A stretch of 64,000 nucleotides of DNA, taken from positions 5,469 through 69,468 of the forward strand of contig CAZCDS010000033.1 of NCBI GenBank assembly GCA_964497585.1, read 5' to 3'. This document shows positions 18,713-27,289 of this stretch, in pieces. A program made the translations under genes and the position numbers. Below the pieces are notes generated by a model that ran no database searches, was not told where the DNA came from, and saw nothing but the letters and a program-made list of their open reading frames with translations. This DNA is from CAZCDS01 sp964497585 (lineage in GTDB: Bacteria > Desulfobacterota > Desulfomonilia > Desulfomonilales > Desulfomonilaceae). How positions within the stretch are numbered: position 1 is the stretch's first letter; each line of letters begins with the position of its first letter.

Positions 18713-19525
18713 CTATCGTCCTCGACGCTTGTTCGCTGCACGGCGAGGATAGACGACGATCCGCCTCATGGGTCCCTCTCCATGGCTTTTCGTATAGATC
18801 TCACGGTCGTCCGCCAGAATCATGTGGACGATTCGCCGCTCGTTCGGAGGCATCGGGTCGAACCACACCGGTTTGAGGGTTCTCTTGGCTCTGCCGCTAA
18901 CCTTCAGCGCCTTCTCACGGAGGTTTTCGGTCTTTCTGGCTCGGTAGTCTTCGGTGTCTACGATGACTTGGATCTTCGACCCGGGTGGAATGTCTCTATT
19001 GACGATCTTGCTGACGATGTACTGGAGCGCGTCCAGGGTCTGGCCTTTCTTTCCGATAAGCAGCCCCGACCCGTCACCCTTGATTTTCAGATAGATCGAG
19101 CCGTTCCTGACTTCCGATTGCACCTCCGTCTCCACCGGCATCCTGCCGAGAATCTCCTCGAGCACGTTGGCGGCCCGTGCCAGGGCCCCTTCGGGCTCGG
19201 AATTCGACGCCGCGGGACGGTCCTTTGCATCGGATCGTCGTGCGCGCCGAGGTCGGGGAGCGCGCTCTTCCGGCTTTTGGGCGGAGTGGGCCCCACCCTT
19301 CTCCGGTTCGGGGCTGGGAGGCTCCTTCGCTTCCATGACTTCCTTGAGAATGTCTCGCCTTCTCACTTTGATGCGGGCGTCCCGTTGTCCGACAATTCCG
19401 AGAAAACCTCGGGTACTCTCTTCCAGGACGTCCACTTCCAGGAGCGCTTCATCGACGTTCAGCTCCTGGCATGCAGTCTCTATGGCTTCTTTGACCGTCT
19501 TTCCCGTGAACTCGTACGTAGACAT
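18713..19525 (-). CDS. jag: RNA-binding protein Jag/KhpB
   Basis: Cytoplasmic RNA-binding protein of 270 residues. N-terminal Jag domain (about 1-55, YEFTGKTVKEAIETACQEL), a charged low-complexity linker (about 60-105), a KH domain with the GLLIGKKGQTLDALQYIVSK loop, and an R3H domain with the motif PMPPNERRIVHMIL. It is encoded three bases after yidC, consistent with translational coupling and the conserved yidC-jag pairing. Family members bind mRNA and influence cell envelope functions; the targets here are unknown. AAAGGA precedes the ATG. Confidence 0.93.
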   Translation of the reverse strand: MSTYEFTGKTVKEAIETACQELNVDEALLEVDVLEESTRGFLGIVGQRDARIKVRRRDILKEVMEAKEPPSPEPEKGGAHSAQKPEERAPRPRRARRSDAKDRPAASNSEPEGALARAANVLEEILGRMPVETEVQSEVRNGSIYLKIKGDGSGLLIGKKGQTLDALQYIVSKIVNRDIPPGSKIQVIVDTEDYRARKTENLREKALKVSGRAKRTLKPVWFDPMPPNERRIVHMILADDREIYTKSHGEGPMRRIVVYPRRAANKRRGR

Positions 19526-19528
19526 TGC

Positions 19529-21283
19529 CTATTCCTTTTCGCCCATCATCCTGTTTTCAATCACCTGCTGGCTGATCTGCAGGAGATTGCTCACCAGCCA
19601 GTACAACACCAGACCCGACGGGAAGGAGAGGAAAAGAAACGTGAAGACCACGGGCATCATCAGCATCATCTTTTTCTGCATAGGGTCGCCAGCGGAGGGG
19701 GTCATCCACTGCTGAGCGACCATGCTGATTCCCATGAGAATGGGGGTGACATAATAGGGATCGGGCGCTGAGAGATCTTTGATGCACAGAAAGATGGACG
19801 GTACGCACACGAACGCCGACTGCCTCAACTCGATCGCGTACGCCAGCCCCAGGTACAGCGCGAAGAATACGGGGAGCTGCAGAAACATGGGCCAGCAACC
19901 ACCGACCGGGTTGACTTTGTATTCACGGAACAACTCCATGGTCGCCTTGTTCACCGCGGCCTTGTCGTCCTTGTATTTTTCCTTGATCTTGGCTATCTGG
20001 GGCTGGAGTTCCTGCATTTTCTTCATCGACTTGTGGCTTTTGTGCGTCAACGGGATGAAGAGCAGTCTGATCAATATCGTGAGAATGATGATATCCAAGC
20101 CCCAGTTGCGCGTCCCCGGAATCCGCAGTCCGGCCACCGTGAACCCCGAGTGACAATAGCGTAGGAATTCCACGAGATACTGGGCGAGCATGTCAAGTAT
20201 GCGGTACTTGCTGTAGTAGAGAGCTCGGGAAAGATCATGGCCCGCAGCGACCAGCGCGTAGTGCTCTTTCGGGCCCAGATAGATGGAGAGATCCATCTTG
20301 GATGCCTTGGTCGGACCGAGATCCAACGCGCCGTACCGAACCCAGATCTCCGCGAAACCTTTGCTCGATGGCTTGAAAAGCGTTATCTTCCGAGCGGGTT
20401 TCCGGCCGAAAACCAGTGCCTTGAAGAAATAACGATCGCCAAGACCCGCCCACTGGATCTTCCCGGACGGCTCCTCCTCCCCCTTTATGTGCGCGAAATA
20501 ATAGTCTTTCAGCTCACCGTCGAGCAGGATCTCCACGCTGTTCCATGCGTACGCTCCCGAACCCCCCGTGAACCAGCCCCGTTTGGGCTCTCCCTTGTAC
20601 ACCTTCTTCCACTTGAAGCTTGCAAGGTAGTTGCGGTTGTCCCGGGTTCGATTCGTGACCTTGACCTCGAGATCGACGAGATAGAGATCCGCGTAAAAGG
20701 TGTACCTCTTTTCGAAGATCAGCGCTCCGGGGCCCTCCGCTCGGAAGGTGATCGTTTTTTTCGCACCCTTCTCGTTCAGCTCTACATTGGTCTCTTTCCC
20801 TTGGAAGAGGTACCCGAGTTCCGCATCGTCGAGGGTCTCGTCCCTCCTCGTGAGCCTCACTGTCGGCCCGGACGTGTCCGGTCTTTCGCGGTGGAACAGA
20901 TCGACCAGTTGCGGCTTGCCAAGCCATTTGCGGTAGTCCTTGAGTTTGAAGGAGACGAGGCGCGCTCCTTTGGACGAAAGAACCGCTTCGTACTTCAAGC
21001 TATTGACCTTGACCAGGGTTTCCTTCGCGGGCTGCGTCGGTTTGCCTGTTTGGGAGGGGAGGGCGATCGACTCAGCTGGGAGCTCTGGTGGCTTGGCGGC
21101 CGGGGGGGATTCTTTGCGTTGCTCGGCAGCGGTTTCGGGGACCGAGGGCCGCTTTTTCGCGACCTTCTCCGTGGTAACAGGAGGTTTCTTTTTGGTCGGC
21201 GGAGCAACTGCCTGGAAATAGAACTGATATCCAATGATTACGGCAATTATAAGAGCCATCGCCAGGAAAAAATTTCGGTCCAT
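19529..21283 (-). CDS. yidC: Membrane protein insertase YidC
   Basis: Inserts proteins into the inner membrane alone or with SecYEG; 584 residues, the long diderm form. An N-terminal membrane helix (about 3-22), a Pro/Lys-rich linker, a large periplasmic domain (about 75-350), then the conserved five-helix region beginning near WGLDIIILTILIRLLFIPL with the helical hairpin KKMQELQPQIAKIKEKYKDD and later SFPSGLVLYWLVSNLLQ. The positively charged residue of the hydrophilic groove is the Arg in TILIRLLF. It follows yidD and is directly followed by jag. Confidence 0.96.
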   Translation of the reverse strand: MDRNFFLAMALIIAVIIGYQFYFQAVAPPTKKKPPVTTEKVAKKRPSVPETAAEQRKESPPAAKPPELPAESIALPSQTGKPTQPAKETLVKVNSLKYEAVLSSKGARLVSFKLKDYRKWLGKPQLVDLFHRERPDTSGPTVRLTRRDETLDDAELGYLFQGKETNVELNEKGAKKTITFRAEGPGALIFEKRYTFYADLYLVDLEVKVTNRTRDNRNYLASFKWKKVYKGEPKRGWFTGGSGAYAWNSVEILLDGELKDYYFAHIKGEEEPSGKIQWAGLGDRYFFKALVFGRKPARKITLFKPSSKGFAEIWVRYGALDLGPTKASKMDLSIYLGPKEHYALVAAGHDLSRALYYSKYRILDMLAQYLVEFLRYCHSGFTVAGLRIPGTRNWGLDIIILTILIRLLFIPLTHKSHKSMKKMQELQPQIAKIKEKYKDDKAAVNKATMELFREYKVNPVGGCWPMFLQLPVFFALYLGLAYAIELRQSAFVCVPSIFLCIKDLSAPDPYYVTPILMGISMVAQQWMTPSAGDPMQKKMMLMMPVVFTFLFLSFPSGLVLYWLVSNLLQISQQVIENRMMGEKE

Positions 21284-21362
21284 TATAATCTCCCCGCCTC
21301 AGTACTCGGGCTCTCGAACGGTCGGATCCATGACAAGACTGCCACGGGACTGACTCGTTGAT

Positions 21363-21581
21363 TCAGGGGACCGGATCGAATCCCGAGGGTCCGAGGGGTC
21401 GGCACCGGACGAGACGCCGGAAGGCCAGCCATAAGCCTTTCCACGTCCCGTGCACGAGAACCGCTTCATAGGCGTACTGGGAACAGGTTGGATAGAACCG
21501 GCAGGACGACGGGAATAGTGGTGAGATCACCACCTGATAGAGTCGAATCAAGCCTGCGAATAAAGATCTGCTGAGAGTCAA
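21363..21581 (-). CDS. yidD: Membrane protein insertion efficiency factor YidD
   Basis: Small protein of 72 residues that in E. coli helps YidC-dependent insertion. The complete family core is present: LIRLYQVVISPLFPSSCRF, then YPTCSQYAYEAV, and the C-terminal RLVRCRPLGPSGFDPVP. The start codon is TTG at 21581; its bases overlap the rnpA stop as TTGA. A gap of 79 bases separates it from yidC. Confidence 0.94.
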   Translation of the reverse strand: MTLSRSLFAGLIRLYQVVISPLFPSSCRFYPTCSQYAYEAVLVHGTWKGLWLAFRRLVRCRPLGPSGFDPVP

Positions 21582-21979
21582 AGGTCTTCTTCGAAAAAGC
21601 GGCCCAGTTCCAGGAAAATCTGCCTCGTATTCAGCCCAGCGGCGCCCTTGAGCACGATGAACACAACATCGGTATCGGCTGGAATCTTGTCACGATTCAG
21701 CCTGAAGAATTCCCTGAGCCTTCGTTTAATTGCGTTTCGAGCGCAAGCTGTCCCAACTTTCCTCCCGGCCGTAATCCCCAGCCGTGCGCGGCCCAATGAG
21801 TTTCTCAACACCCGGATGTGAAAATGGGGCGTACGGTAACGTCTTCCTTCCCGAATGATCTTCCGAAAATCGGAAGACCGCAGGATCCTGTCTTCTTTGC
21901 TCAATCCAAAGCGTGCGCCGCTAGACCGACAGGCGCTTGCGTCCCTTTGCCCTTCTCCGCCTGAGGACCGCTCTTCCAC
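21578..21979 (-). CDS. rnpA: Ribonuclease P protein component
   Basis: Protein subunit of RNase P, which matures tRNA 5' ends. The core runs from FGLSKEDRILRSSDFRKI to the signature RNAIKRRLREFFR and the end DVVFIVLKGAAGLN. The longest frame starts with GTG at 21979, inside rpmH, giving 133 residues and a 59-base overlap; GAGGA lies six bases upstream of it. A TTG at 21907 would give 109 residues, begin at the conserved region and avoid the overlap. Homology favours the shorter form, the ribosome site the longer one. It overlaps yidD by four bases. Confidence 0.9.
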   Translation of the reverse strand: MEERSSGGEGQRDASACRSSGARFGLSKEDRILRSSDFRKIIREGRRYRTPHFHIRVLRNSLGRARLGITAGRKVGTACARNAIKRRLREFFRLNRDKIPADTDVVFIVLKGAAGLNTRQIFLELGRFFEEDL

Positions 21980-22055
21980 TTTTCGTCCTCATCCGAATGC
22001 GGAAACCGTGTGTTCGTTTACGGGGCGTGTTTCCCGGCTGAAATGTTCTTTTCAC
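21921..22055 (-). CDS. rpmH: 50S ribosomal protein L34
   Basis: 44-residue ribosomal protein; the entire chain fits L34: VKRTFQPGNTPRKRTHGFR at the start, RRRRAKGRKRLSV at the end. The start is GTG at 22055 (read as Met), with AGGGA about six bases upstream. It heads the rpmH-rnpA-yidD-yidC-jag-mnmE run; no dnaA gene lies upstream in this window. Confidence 0.96.
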   Translation of the reverse strand: MKRTFQPGNTPRKRTHGFRIRMRTKSGRAVLRRRRAKGRKRLSV

Positions 22056-22704
22056 GTCGGTTCCCTGTCCTTCCCTAAAACCTCTAAAAGAATCATGTAA
22101 CCAGATGGTCCCTCTCAAGTCAAGGATCTTTTTGCCGGACACTCGTCGAATTCGCCTCAAGATCCGCCCTGTCACAAGAATACGCAATCAACGCTGCGAC
22201 CCCGATCTCCATCCCGAGGCCTGCCTCACCCTGTCTCGAGCCTCACCCTTAACCCCGTGAAACAGGGGGCAAGCATGCCCCCCGTCGAAGAGACGGACCG
22301 GCAAGATGCCGTACCTTCCATTGGGCCGTCACCCGGGAATTCCCGCCTGCGGGCGGCACAAGAGACCCGTCTCGAGCGTCGCGGGATCAGACTTGGCTGG
22401 GCTGGTCCGGCTTTGGTCTCACATCCCTCCGGGGCCTTTGTCTAAGGAATTCCAGGTCCCCGCCCCCCCGAAGCAGGGTGAGGAGAATACTTGCCCGATT
22501 TATCGCACATGCGCACGCAGTACCCTTCAGGCGACAACATTCCACGGTGCAATGTGTGTAATAAATGACCGGGTCGAGAAGGGCTGCGAATATTTTTCAC
22601 GCGAGAAACTCTTCGGTCCGACCTTGGCCGTGCATTTGCGGCGGTGGCGGGGAGCGCTCCATGGCCTTGAAATAGCAACCACTTTTTCCTCTGTCTCCAT
22701 ACGG

Positions 22705-22733
22705 CAAAAAAATAAGCCCTCGCTGGAGGGCTT
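22705..22733 (-). terminator. Orphan intrinsic terminator pointing leftward
   Basis: Perfect 8-bp stem (22714-22721 with 22726-22733), 4-base loop, followed on the minus strand by TTATTTTTTT (22704-22713). No protein gene on the minus strand ends here; the nearest gene to the right is on the plus strand. Confidence 0.75.
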
Positions 22734-22930
22734 GAAGGGTATGGTTCTGCTTTCAACGTTGCATGATTATTAAATGCAAGCTGCGTGCCACCATTACCCA
22801 GATTCGCGGGATAGTTGTTCCGTTTCCCTCCGGGCAACCCCGCCCCGGACACGAGTGCCCCATTCGAGCGAAGCTCCTTCCCTCCGGAGCCCGGCTCAAT
22901 CTCCCAGAATCTACTTTAAGTTTATCTTGC
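22714..22930 (-). ncRNA. Possible small structured RNA ending at the orphan terminator
   Basis: Reading leftward from the AT-rich stretch near 22930, the sequence forms several short GC stems: CCGG/CCGG, GAGC/GCTC, GGGGCAC/GTGTCC-like and CCGGG/CCCGG, and then reaches the terminator at 22733-22705. The length would be about 200 nt. It does not match what I know of 6S RNA, SRP RNA, RNase P RNA or tmRNA, and no strong promoter is visible, so this is a hypothesis. Confidence 0.28.
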
Positions 22931-22988
22931 ATATATTCGTTATTAATGATAAATGTTGCTCGAAGTCCGTCCAGGGAGGTCCCCCGCC

Positions 22989-23825
22989 ATGCTGTTGCAC
23001 CTCGCTATCATCATGCTCATGATGTCGGCTCTCGCGGCGTTTCTCATCCTTTGGTACTTCTGGGTGAAGCGCAGGCTTGCGGGCTCCTATTTCCTGGACG
23101 ACGAAGAGCAGGTTCTCTTTCCCTTCCGCTACTTCTCATGGGTTCTCCTTGGGGTCGTTTTTGTCACATGCGTGGCTCAGGTCCATTTTGTGAGGGTTTC
23201 CTCGCGGTTCTACGAGAGTCTGGCGGTGCAGAAAGCCACGCGCGATGACTGGAAAGTATGTGAGTCTCACTTCGACGAGTTGAAGGAGCTCCTCCGAACG
23301 GTGCGGGGGGATCTGAATTCGGGATTCAGGCGCATGACTGCAATCACTGAGGGCTTGAACAAGCCACAAGGACCTGGCAGAGGGGAGTCTTGCGACGCAT
23401 CTCCCCCCTCCGGGATCGGCAAGGTTCGTTCCTCCTTCCCCCTTGCTTCGGCCGAGCGCCTGGAAAAGCCCGTCACCTTCGGTAAGGCTGCCAGAGCCCA
23501 CTCTGCGCCCCCGCCGGTCGCGCGACCCGCCAGCCGAACGATGGCACGGAAAGAAGGAACAGAGAAGCAGGCCACGAAAGTCTGGTCCATGAATCTGGAC
23601 CTCATGGGCCAGGTCACAGCGGACGTGTTACGGGTACGAGAGCGCCCGGAAGGGACGGCCCCCATCGTTGAGCGCCTCGAAGCGGGATCGGTGGTGCGGG
23701 TTACGGAGAAACGCTTCGTGGACGACTCCCTCTGGTTCAAGATCGTTCCCCGGTCTGAGCAGACGGGATGGGTCGATTTTCGCTACGTGAAATTGCTGAC
23801 GTCCGCGAAACCTGCTGAACGCTGA
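22989..23825 (+). CDS. Membrane-anchored bacterial SH3 domain protein
   Basis: Protein of 278 residues with two N-terminal membrane segments (about 5-25 and 48-66), a coiled-coil-prone stretch (about 75-120, ESHFDELKELLRTVRGDLN), a Pro/Ala-rich linker and a C-terminal SH3b domain (about 215-275; VTADVLRVRERPEGTAPIVE, then TGWVDFRYVKLL). Such SH3 domains usually sit in the periplasm and bind peptidoglycan. The frame opens at 22953, but the ATG at 22989 has AGGGAGG about nine bases upstream and is preferred. No catalytic domain; exact role unknown. Confidence 0.75.
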   Translation: MLLHLAIIMLMMSALAAFLILWYFWVKRRLAGSYFLDDEEQVLFPFRYFSWVLLGVVFVTCVAQVHFVRVSSRFYESLAVQKATRDDWKVCESHFDELKELLRTVRGDLNSGFRRMTAITEGLNKPQGPGRGESCDASPPSGIGKVRSSFPLASAERLEKPVTFGKAARAHSAPPPVARPASRTMARKEGTEKQATKVWSMNLDLMGQVTADVLRVRERPEGTAPIVERLEAGSVVRVTEKRFVDDSLWFKIVPRSEQTGWVDFRYVKLLTSAKPAER

Positions 23826-24371
23826 GTTTTTCGTACGGAAGGCCTGCGTCCCCTGACCGGAAGACCCACCTGGTGTAGACAAACATCCCCTGTCGGGACT
23901 CTTCCGCATTTCGGCCTGTGCGCTGAGAAGTCTTCCGGCCGATGCGGTGATCGCGTTCTCTCCACCTTGTATATTGTCAAAGAGGCTCGCCTTTTCTTGA
24001 AAATTCGATAGACACGAGTTGGCTGAACTGCAGAACAGTCCATTTCTCCGAGCACGAGGGCGGGGGACGGGGGCCTTTGGAGGGGGCCGCTTCCCAGTGT
24101 AAGGCCTGTCCTTTCGTGGTCGGTCGGACGGTCTGATGGTCGGAGGCTGGTATGGCCCACACGGGAAAGCGCCGGACGTGGACCTGGTGCCGAGAATGAG
24201 CGCTCCGGTCCGGAGTTCTTCCGCTCCAGGGAGAGTCATTCCAGGGAGTTACGCGGTCACTGCAGGTAAGCTACGGGTATTTTTCTGCCAAAAAATACCT
24301 GGAATATACAAAATTGGGCCGGATCGTGGTAAGTTGAAGGAGACCAACCGGTACGAAAGGGAACCTGATCC
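23826..24371. other. Intergenic region before the REC-PAS regulator
   Basis: About 545 bases with no convincing gene. The main feature is a perfect inverted repeat at 24276-24299 close to the next start codon; otherwise nothing was recognised. Confidence 0.45.
24276..24299. promoter_or_regulatory. Perfect 9-bp inverted repeat upstream of the REC-PAS-LuxR gene
   Basis: GGTATTTTT (24276-24284) and AAAAATACC (24291-24299) are separated by six bases, 73 bases before the ATG. AT-rich symmetry of this size upstream of a regulator gene suggests an operator, possibly for autoregulation by the LuxR-type HTH. This is inferred from position. Confidence 0.45.
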
Positions 24372-26051
24372 ATGGGTACAAAGGCACGCATTCTTCTGGT
24401 TGAAGACGAGGGGATAATCGCGGAGGACCTGCAGACCAGCCTCGAGGACATGGGCTATGACATTGTCGGTTTGGCCGCGACCGGCGCAGAAGCAGTCAAG
24501 AAGGCCGTGAGGACCAAACCCGACCTCGTGCTCATGGACATCGTGTTGCGTGGTGAAATGGACGGTATCGAGGCCGCGGATCAGATTCGGGCGACGGTCA
24601 ATTGCCCTGTCATCTATCTGACCGCGTACGCGGATGACAAGATCCTCGAACGCGCCAAATCCACCGAGCCCTTCGGGTACCTGATCAAGCCTATCCAGGA
24701 CCGCGAACTCTATAGCAACATCGAGATGGCCATCTTCAAGCACGAGATGGACAGGAGGCTCCGAGAGAGCGAAGCATGGTTCTCGGTTACCTTTAACAGT
24801 ATCGGGGACGCGGTGATCGCAACAGACGAGAAGGGTCTCGTGAAATTCATGAATCCCATGGCTGAGTCGGTCACCGGCTGGAAACAGACCGAGGCCGGGG
24901 GGAAACCCCTCGACGAGGTCTTCAACGTATCCAGCCTTGAAGGATACGGCAAGCCAGCGCTCTTTGCGCAGGAGGGATCCGATCCCGAGGGTGCAGGAGA
25001 CGCAAGCGAACACTATCAGGTTCTGACGACCAAAGATGCCCGGACCCTGATCATCGACACGAGAGCAGCTCCCATTCAGGACATGAGCGGCGCGGTCTTC
25101 GGGACCGTGGTGGTCTTCAGGGATGTTACGGAAACCCGCGAAGCGGGCGAACGGCTCCGTCTCCTTTCCGCGGCCGTAGAACAGACGCTCGACGGGATTG
25201 CCGTGTCCGACCTTGAGGGCAATCTGCTCTTTCTCAACAGGGCATTCGCGACGCTCCACGGGTATGACCCCGCCGACCTCATTAGCAAGAACCTTTCGGT
25301 CTTCCACACCGAGGACCAAATGCCCCAGGTCGAAGAGGCCAACCGCGTCCTCAAGGATAAGGGCGAGTTCAGCGGAGAGATATGGCACGCACGACAGGAC
25401 GGCACGGAATTTCCTACGTTGATGCACAACTCGCTACTGAGAGACCGCCAGGGCAACCCGGTCGGGTTGATCGGCACCGTGCGAGACATGACCGAGAGGA
25501 AGAAGACCGAAGATGAGCTTCGGAGGAGCCACGAGCAGCTCGCGGCCTACTCCACCTCCCTCGAGGAGAAGGTGGAGGAGCGCACGCGCGACCTTGAGCG
25601 TTCGCGTCGGCACCTCAAGAAATACTCGGAGAGTCTCGAGAAAACTAACCAAGCACTCAAGATTATCATTCAGGGGATTGAGGAACAGAAAACAGAGATC
25701 GAAAAGAAGATCGCACGCAATCTCAATCTCACGGTCAAGCCGATCGTCGATCAACTGAAGTCTCAAGATGTACCTGAGACGGTCGGGTTCCTGCTCCAAT
25801 CACTCGAATTCAACATCAGCAATCTCTTCAGTTCCTTCGGCACACGGTTGATCAAGGACGGCCACCGCCTCACTCCCAAGGAGGTGCGCATCTGCGAGAT
25901 GATCCGTTCGGGTCTTTCCTCCAAACAGATGGGCAAGGTCCTGGGGATCTCCACCCAGACGGTGCTGGTACATCGGAAGAATATTCGGAAGAAGCTCGGT
26001 CTTGCCAAGACCAAACGGAATCTTGCGTCTTATCTGAAGGCGGGTCTCTAG
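24372..26051 (+). CDS. Response regulator with two PAS domains and LuxR-type output
   Basis: Regulator of 559 residues: REC (1-120), PAS (about 130-255), PAS-PAC (about 260-380), coiled coil (about 385-450) and a LuxR-type HTH (about 495-559, RLTPKEVRICEMIRSGLSSK, then TVLVHRKNIRKKLGL). REC is intact: acidic pair Glu11/Asp12, phospho-acceptor Asp56 (LVLMD), Thr84 and Lys106. There is no HisKA or HATPase domain, so the protein receives phosphate from a separate kinase and adds PAS sensing of its own before binding DNA. No kinase gene is adjacent. AAGGGAA lies upstream of the ATG. Confidence 0.9.
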   Translation: MGTKARILLVEDEGIIAEDLQTSLEDMGYDIVGLAATGAEAVKKAVRTKPDLVLMDIVLRGEMDGIEAADQIRATVNCPVIYLTAYADDKILERAKSTEPFGYLIKPIQDRELYSNIEMAIFKHEMDRRLRESEAWFSVTFNSIGDAVIATDEKGLVKFMNPMAESVTGWKQTEAGGKPLDEVFNVSSLEGYGKPALFAQEGSDPEGAGDASEHYQVLTTKDARTLIIDTRAAPIQDMSGAVFGTVVVFRDVTETREAGERLRLLSAAVEQTLDGIAVSDLEGNLLFLNRAFATLHGYDPADLISKNLSVFHTEDQMPQVEEANRVLKDKGEFSGEIWHARQDGTEFPTLMHNSLLRDRQGNPVGLIGTVRDMTERKKTEDELRRSHEQLAAYSTSLEEKVEERTRDLERSRRHLKKYSESLEKTNQALKIIIQGIEEQKTEIEKKIARNLNLTVKPIVDQLKSQDVPETVGFLLQSLEFNISNLFSSFGTRLIKDGHRLTPKEVRICEMIRSGLSSKQMGKVLGISTQTVLVHRKNIRKKLGLAKTKRNLASYLKAGL

Positions 26052-26067
26052 AAAGATTCATGAGGCA

Positions 26068-26117
26068 GGGCCTTCCTGCAGAAAGGACCCTTCCCGCAAT
26101 AGATTCGCCATCCTCGT
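26068..26117. repeat. Dispersed stem-loop repeat, copy 1
   Basis: From 26079 the sequence CAGAAAGGACCCTTCCCGCA continues with a tail that resembles 49516-49560 over about 45 bases, with one indel and several mismatches. Both copies centre on a CCTTCCC stem. Confidence 0.4.
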
Positions 26118-26264
26118 TACGTGAGCAATATTCTGTCGTTCGCTCGGACTCCTCCTTGTTCGATGACACATTCACCTGGTTGGCACTCTTGGCAAGCGAG
26201 CGCCAATGAGTCCGGCTTAAGGTTTCTATACGGGACACCCCATGGATCGAGAGGAGGGACAACA

Positions 26265-26813
26265 ATGGGCGTCGGGAGACTCGTCGGGCGACTGGTCGAA
26301 GAATCCGGTAAACCCCGGTCGGTGCGATTCAAGGTCGCGGTGATCGCCGCGGGCTTGACCACCTTTCTCATCATCATTCCATGCGTCCTGTTCTTTGCTG
26401 CATACACGTTGGACCGCTATTTCTTGGCCGATCGGGTGAGATCGCTGGAGACCGGCTTCGCGGTGCTGTGCATCGCGGCCGGGTTGGCAGTCGCCGGCTG
26501 GACTGTCTTCACACAACTGAGGACAGGCAAAGGAACGCCGGTGCCCATTGCGCCTCCTCGGAAGCTCATCGTAACCGGTCCGTACAAGCTCTGCAGGAAC
26601 CCGCTCCAACTCGGTGTAATCGTCTATTACTTGGGTTTGGGCACCTTCTTCGGTTCGCTTGCGATAGGAATCACGATGTTTGTTCTGGGGCTCATCCTGG
26701 GAAGCGCGTATCACAAATTGGTCGAGGAAAAGGAACTGATCGCCAAATTCGGCACGGAATACGAAGAATACCGGAGCAAAACCCCATTCTTGATACCGAA
26801 GCTCTGGGTATGA
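26265..26813 (+). CDS. ICMT/PEMT-like integral membrane methyltransferase
   Basis: Protein of 182 residues with four predicted membrane helices and the C-terminal block typical of the isoprenylcysteine carboxyl methyltransferase-like family: KLIVTGPYKLCRNPLQLG, then EEKELIAKFGTEYEEYRSK and PFLIPKLWV. Family members bind SAM at the membrane; the bacterial substrates are mostly unknown and may be lipids. The open frame runs from 26121, but the ATG at 26265 has GAGGAGGGA upstream and begins before the first helix. Single gene. Confidence 0.83.
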   Translation: MGVGRLVGRLVEESGKPRSVRFKVAVIAAGLTTFLIIIPCVLFFAAYTLDRYFLADRVRSLETGFAVLCIAAGLAVAGWTVFTQLRTGKGTPVPIAPPRKLIVTGPYKLCRNPLQLGVIVYYLGLGTFFGSLAIGITMFVLGLILGSAYHKLVEEKELIAKFGTEYEEYRSKTPFLIPKLWV

Positions 26814-26936
26814 CCTGCACGAGTATGAGGCCCGGAGTCACCTTGGTCGAAAGCATTGACTTCGACGCCCTCCCCTTCCCCATCGGTGACGGAAGGGAGG
26901 CCGTCAGAGGTCAGCGGGCCTAAATCAGTATCCACT

Positions 26937-27132
26937 GGAATTAAGCGAGTTATGGAGATGATTCGACGGCGCAAAGTGAAGCACCCTGTTACCTGGAGAC
27001 TCGACAGACTCAGCAGGAACACTCTCCAGGCGCTAGAGATGGTGGCTGCCATGACCAAAAGAAACGTTGCCCTTCATGTGGTTGACGAACACGGCAAGGT
27101 CCGGGCCCAATCGGCAGATGACGAGTTTCTGC
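26937..27132 (+). pseudogene. Relic of a serine recombinase/resolvase catalytic domain
   Basis: The conceptual translation contains GIKRVMEMIRRRKVKHPVTW followed by RLDRLSRNTLQALEMVAAMT and KRNVALHVVDEHGKVRAQ. This order, including the LDRLSR signature and the R-x-V-x-L stretch after it, is the second half of a serine recombinase catalytic domain. The N-terminal catalytic Ser region and the DNA-binding domain are missing, and the sequence after about 27135 no longer resembles the family. It sits directly left of the IS1634-type transposase, fitting an eroded mobile-element boundary. The open frame itself runs 26856-27293. Confidence 0.55.
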
Positions 27133-27289
27133 TTACCCTGAAGCCTACCTTCCGCGGATCGATTTGCGGGATGTCTGGGTTTTTCGGATTCTGTTTGAAT
27201 CTGGTGGCAGGGACTGGCGCAAGAAAGACCGATTATGAGGCTATTGACAGCGTGAGGACAAGAATGTGGCCGCTTGCTGGAATTATAGG

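Larger units (their letters stand above)
22056..22988. other. Long intergenic region upstream of rpmH
   Basis: Over 900 bases without a credible protein gene. A perfect 7-bp GC hairpin lies at 22265-22282. The half beyond 22700 holds a minus-oriented terminator and a possible structured RNA, and the stretch 22910-22965 is AT-rich. I looked for TTATCCACA-type DnaA boxes because rpmH often borders the origin, and saw none. Confidence 0.5.

Noticed and set aside
22056..22988. Possible replication origin beside rpmH
   Set aside because: The position is suggestive, but no DnaA boxes of the TTATCCACA type, no clear DUE with repeats and no dnaA, dnaN or parAB genes were found.
24249..25427. Long minus-strand frame opposite the REC-PAS-LuxR gene
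   Set aside because: Shadow frame caused by high G+C codon bias; the plus-strand gene has clear domains.
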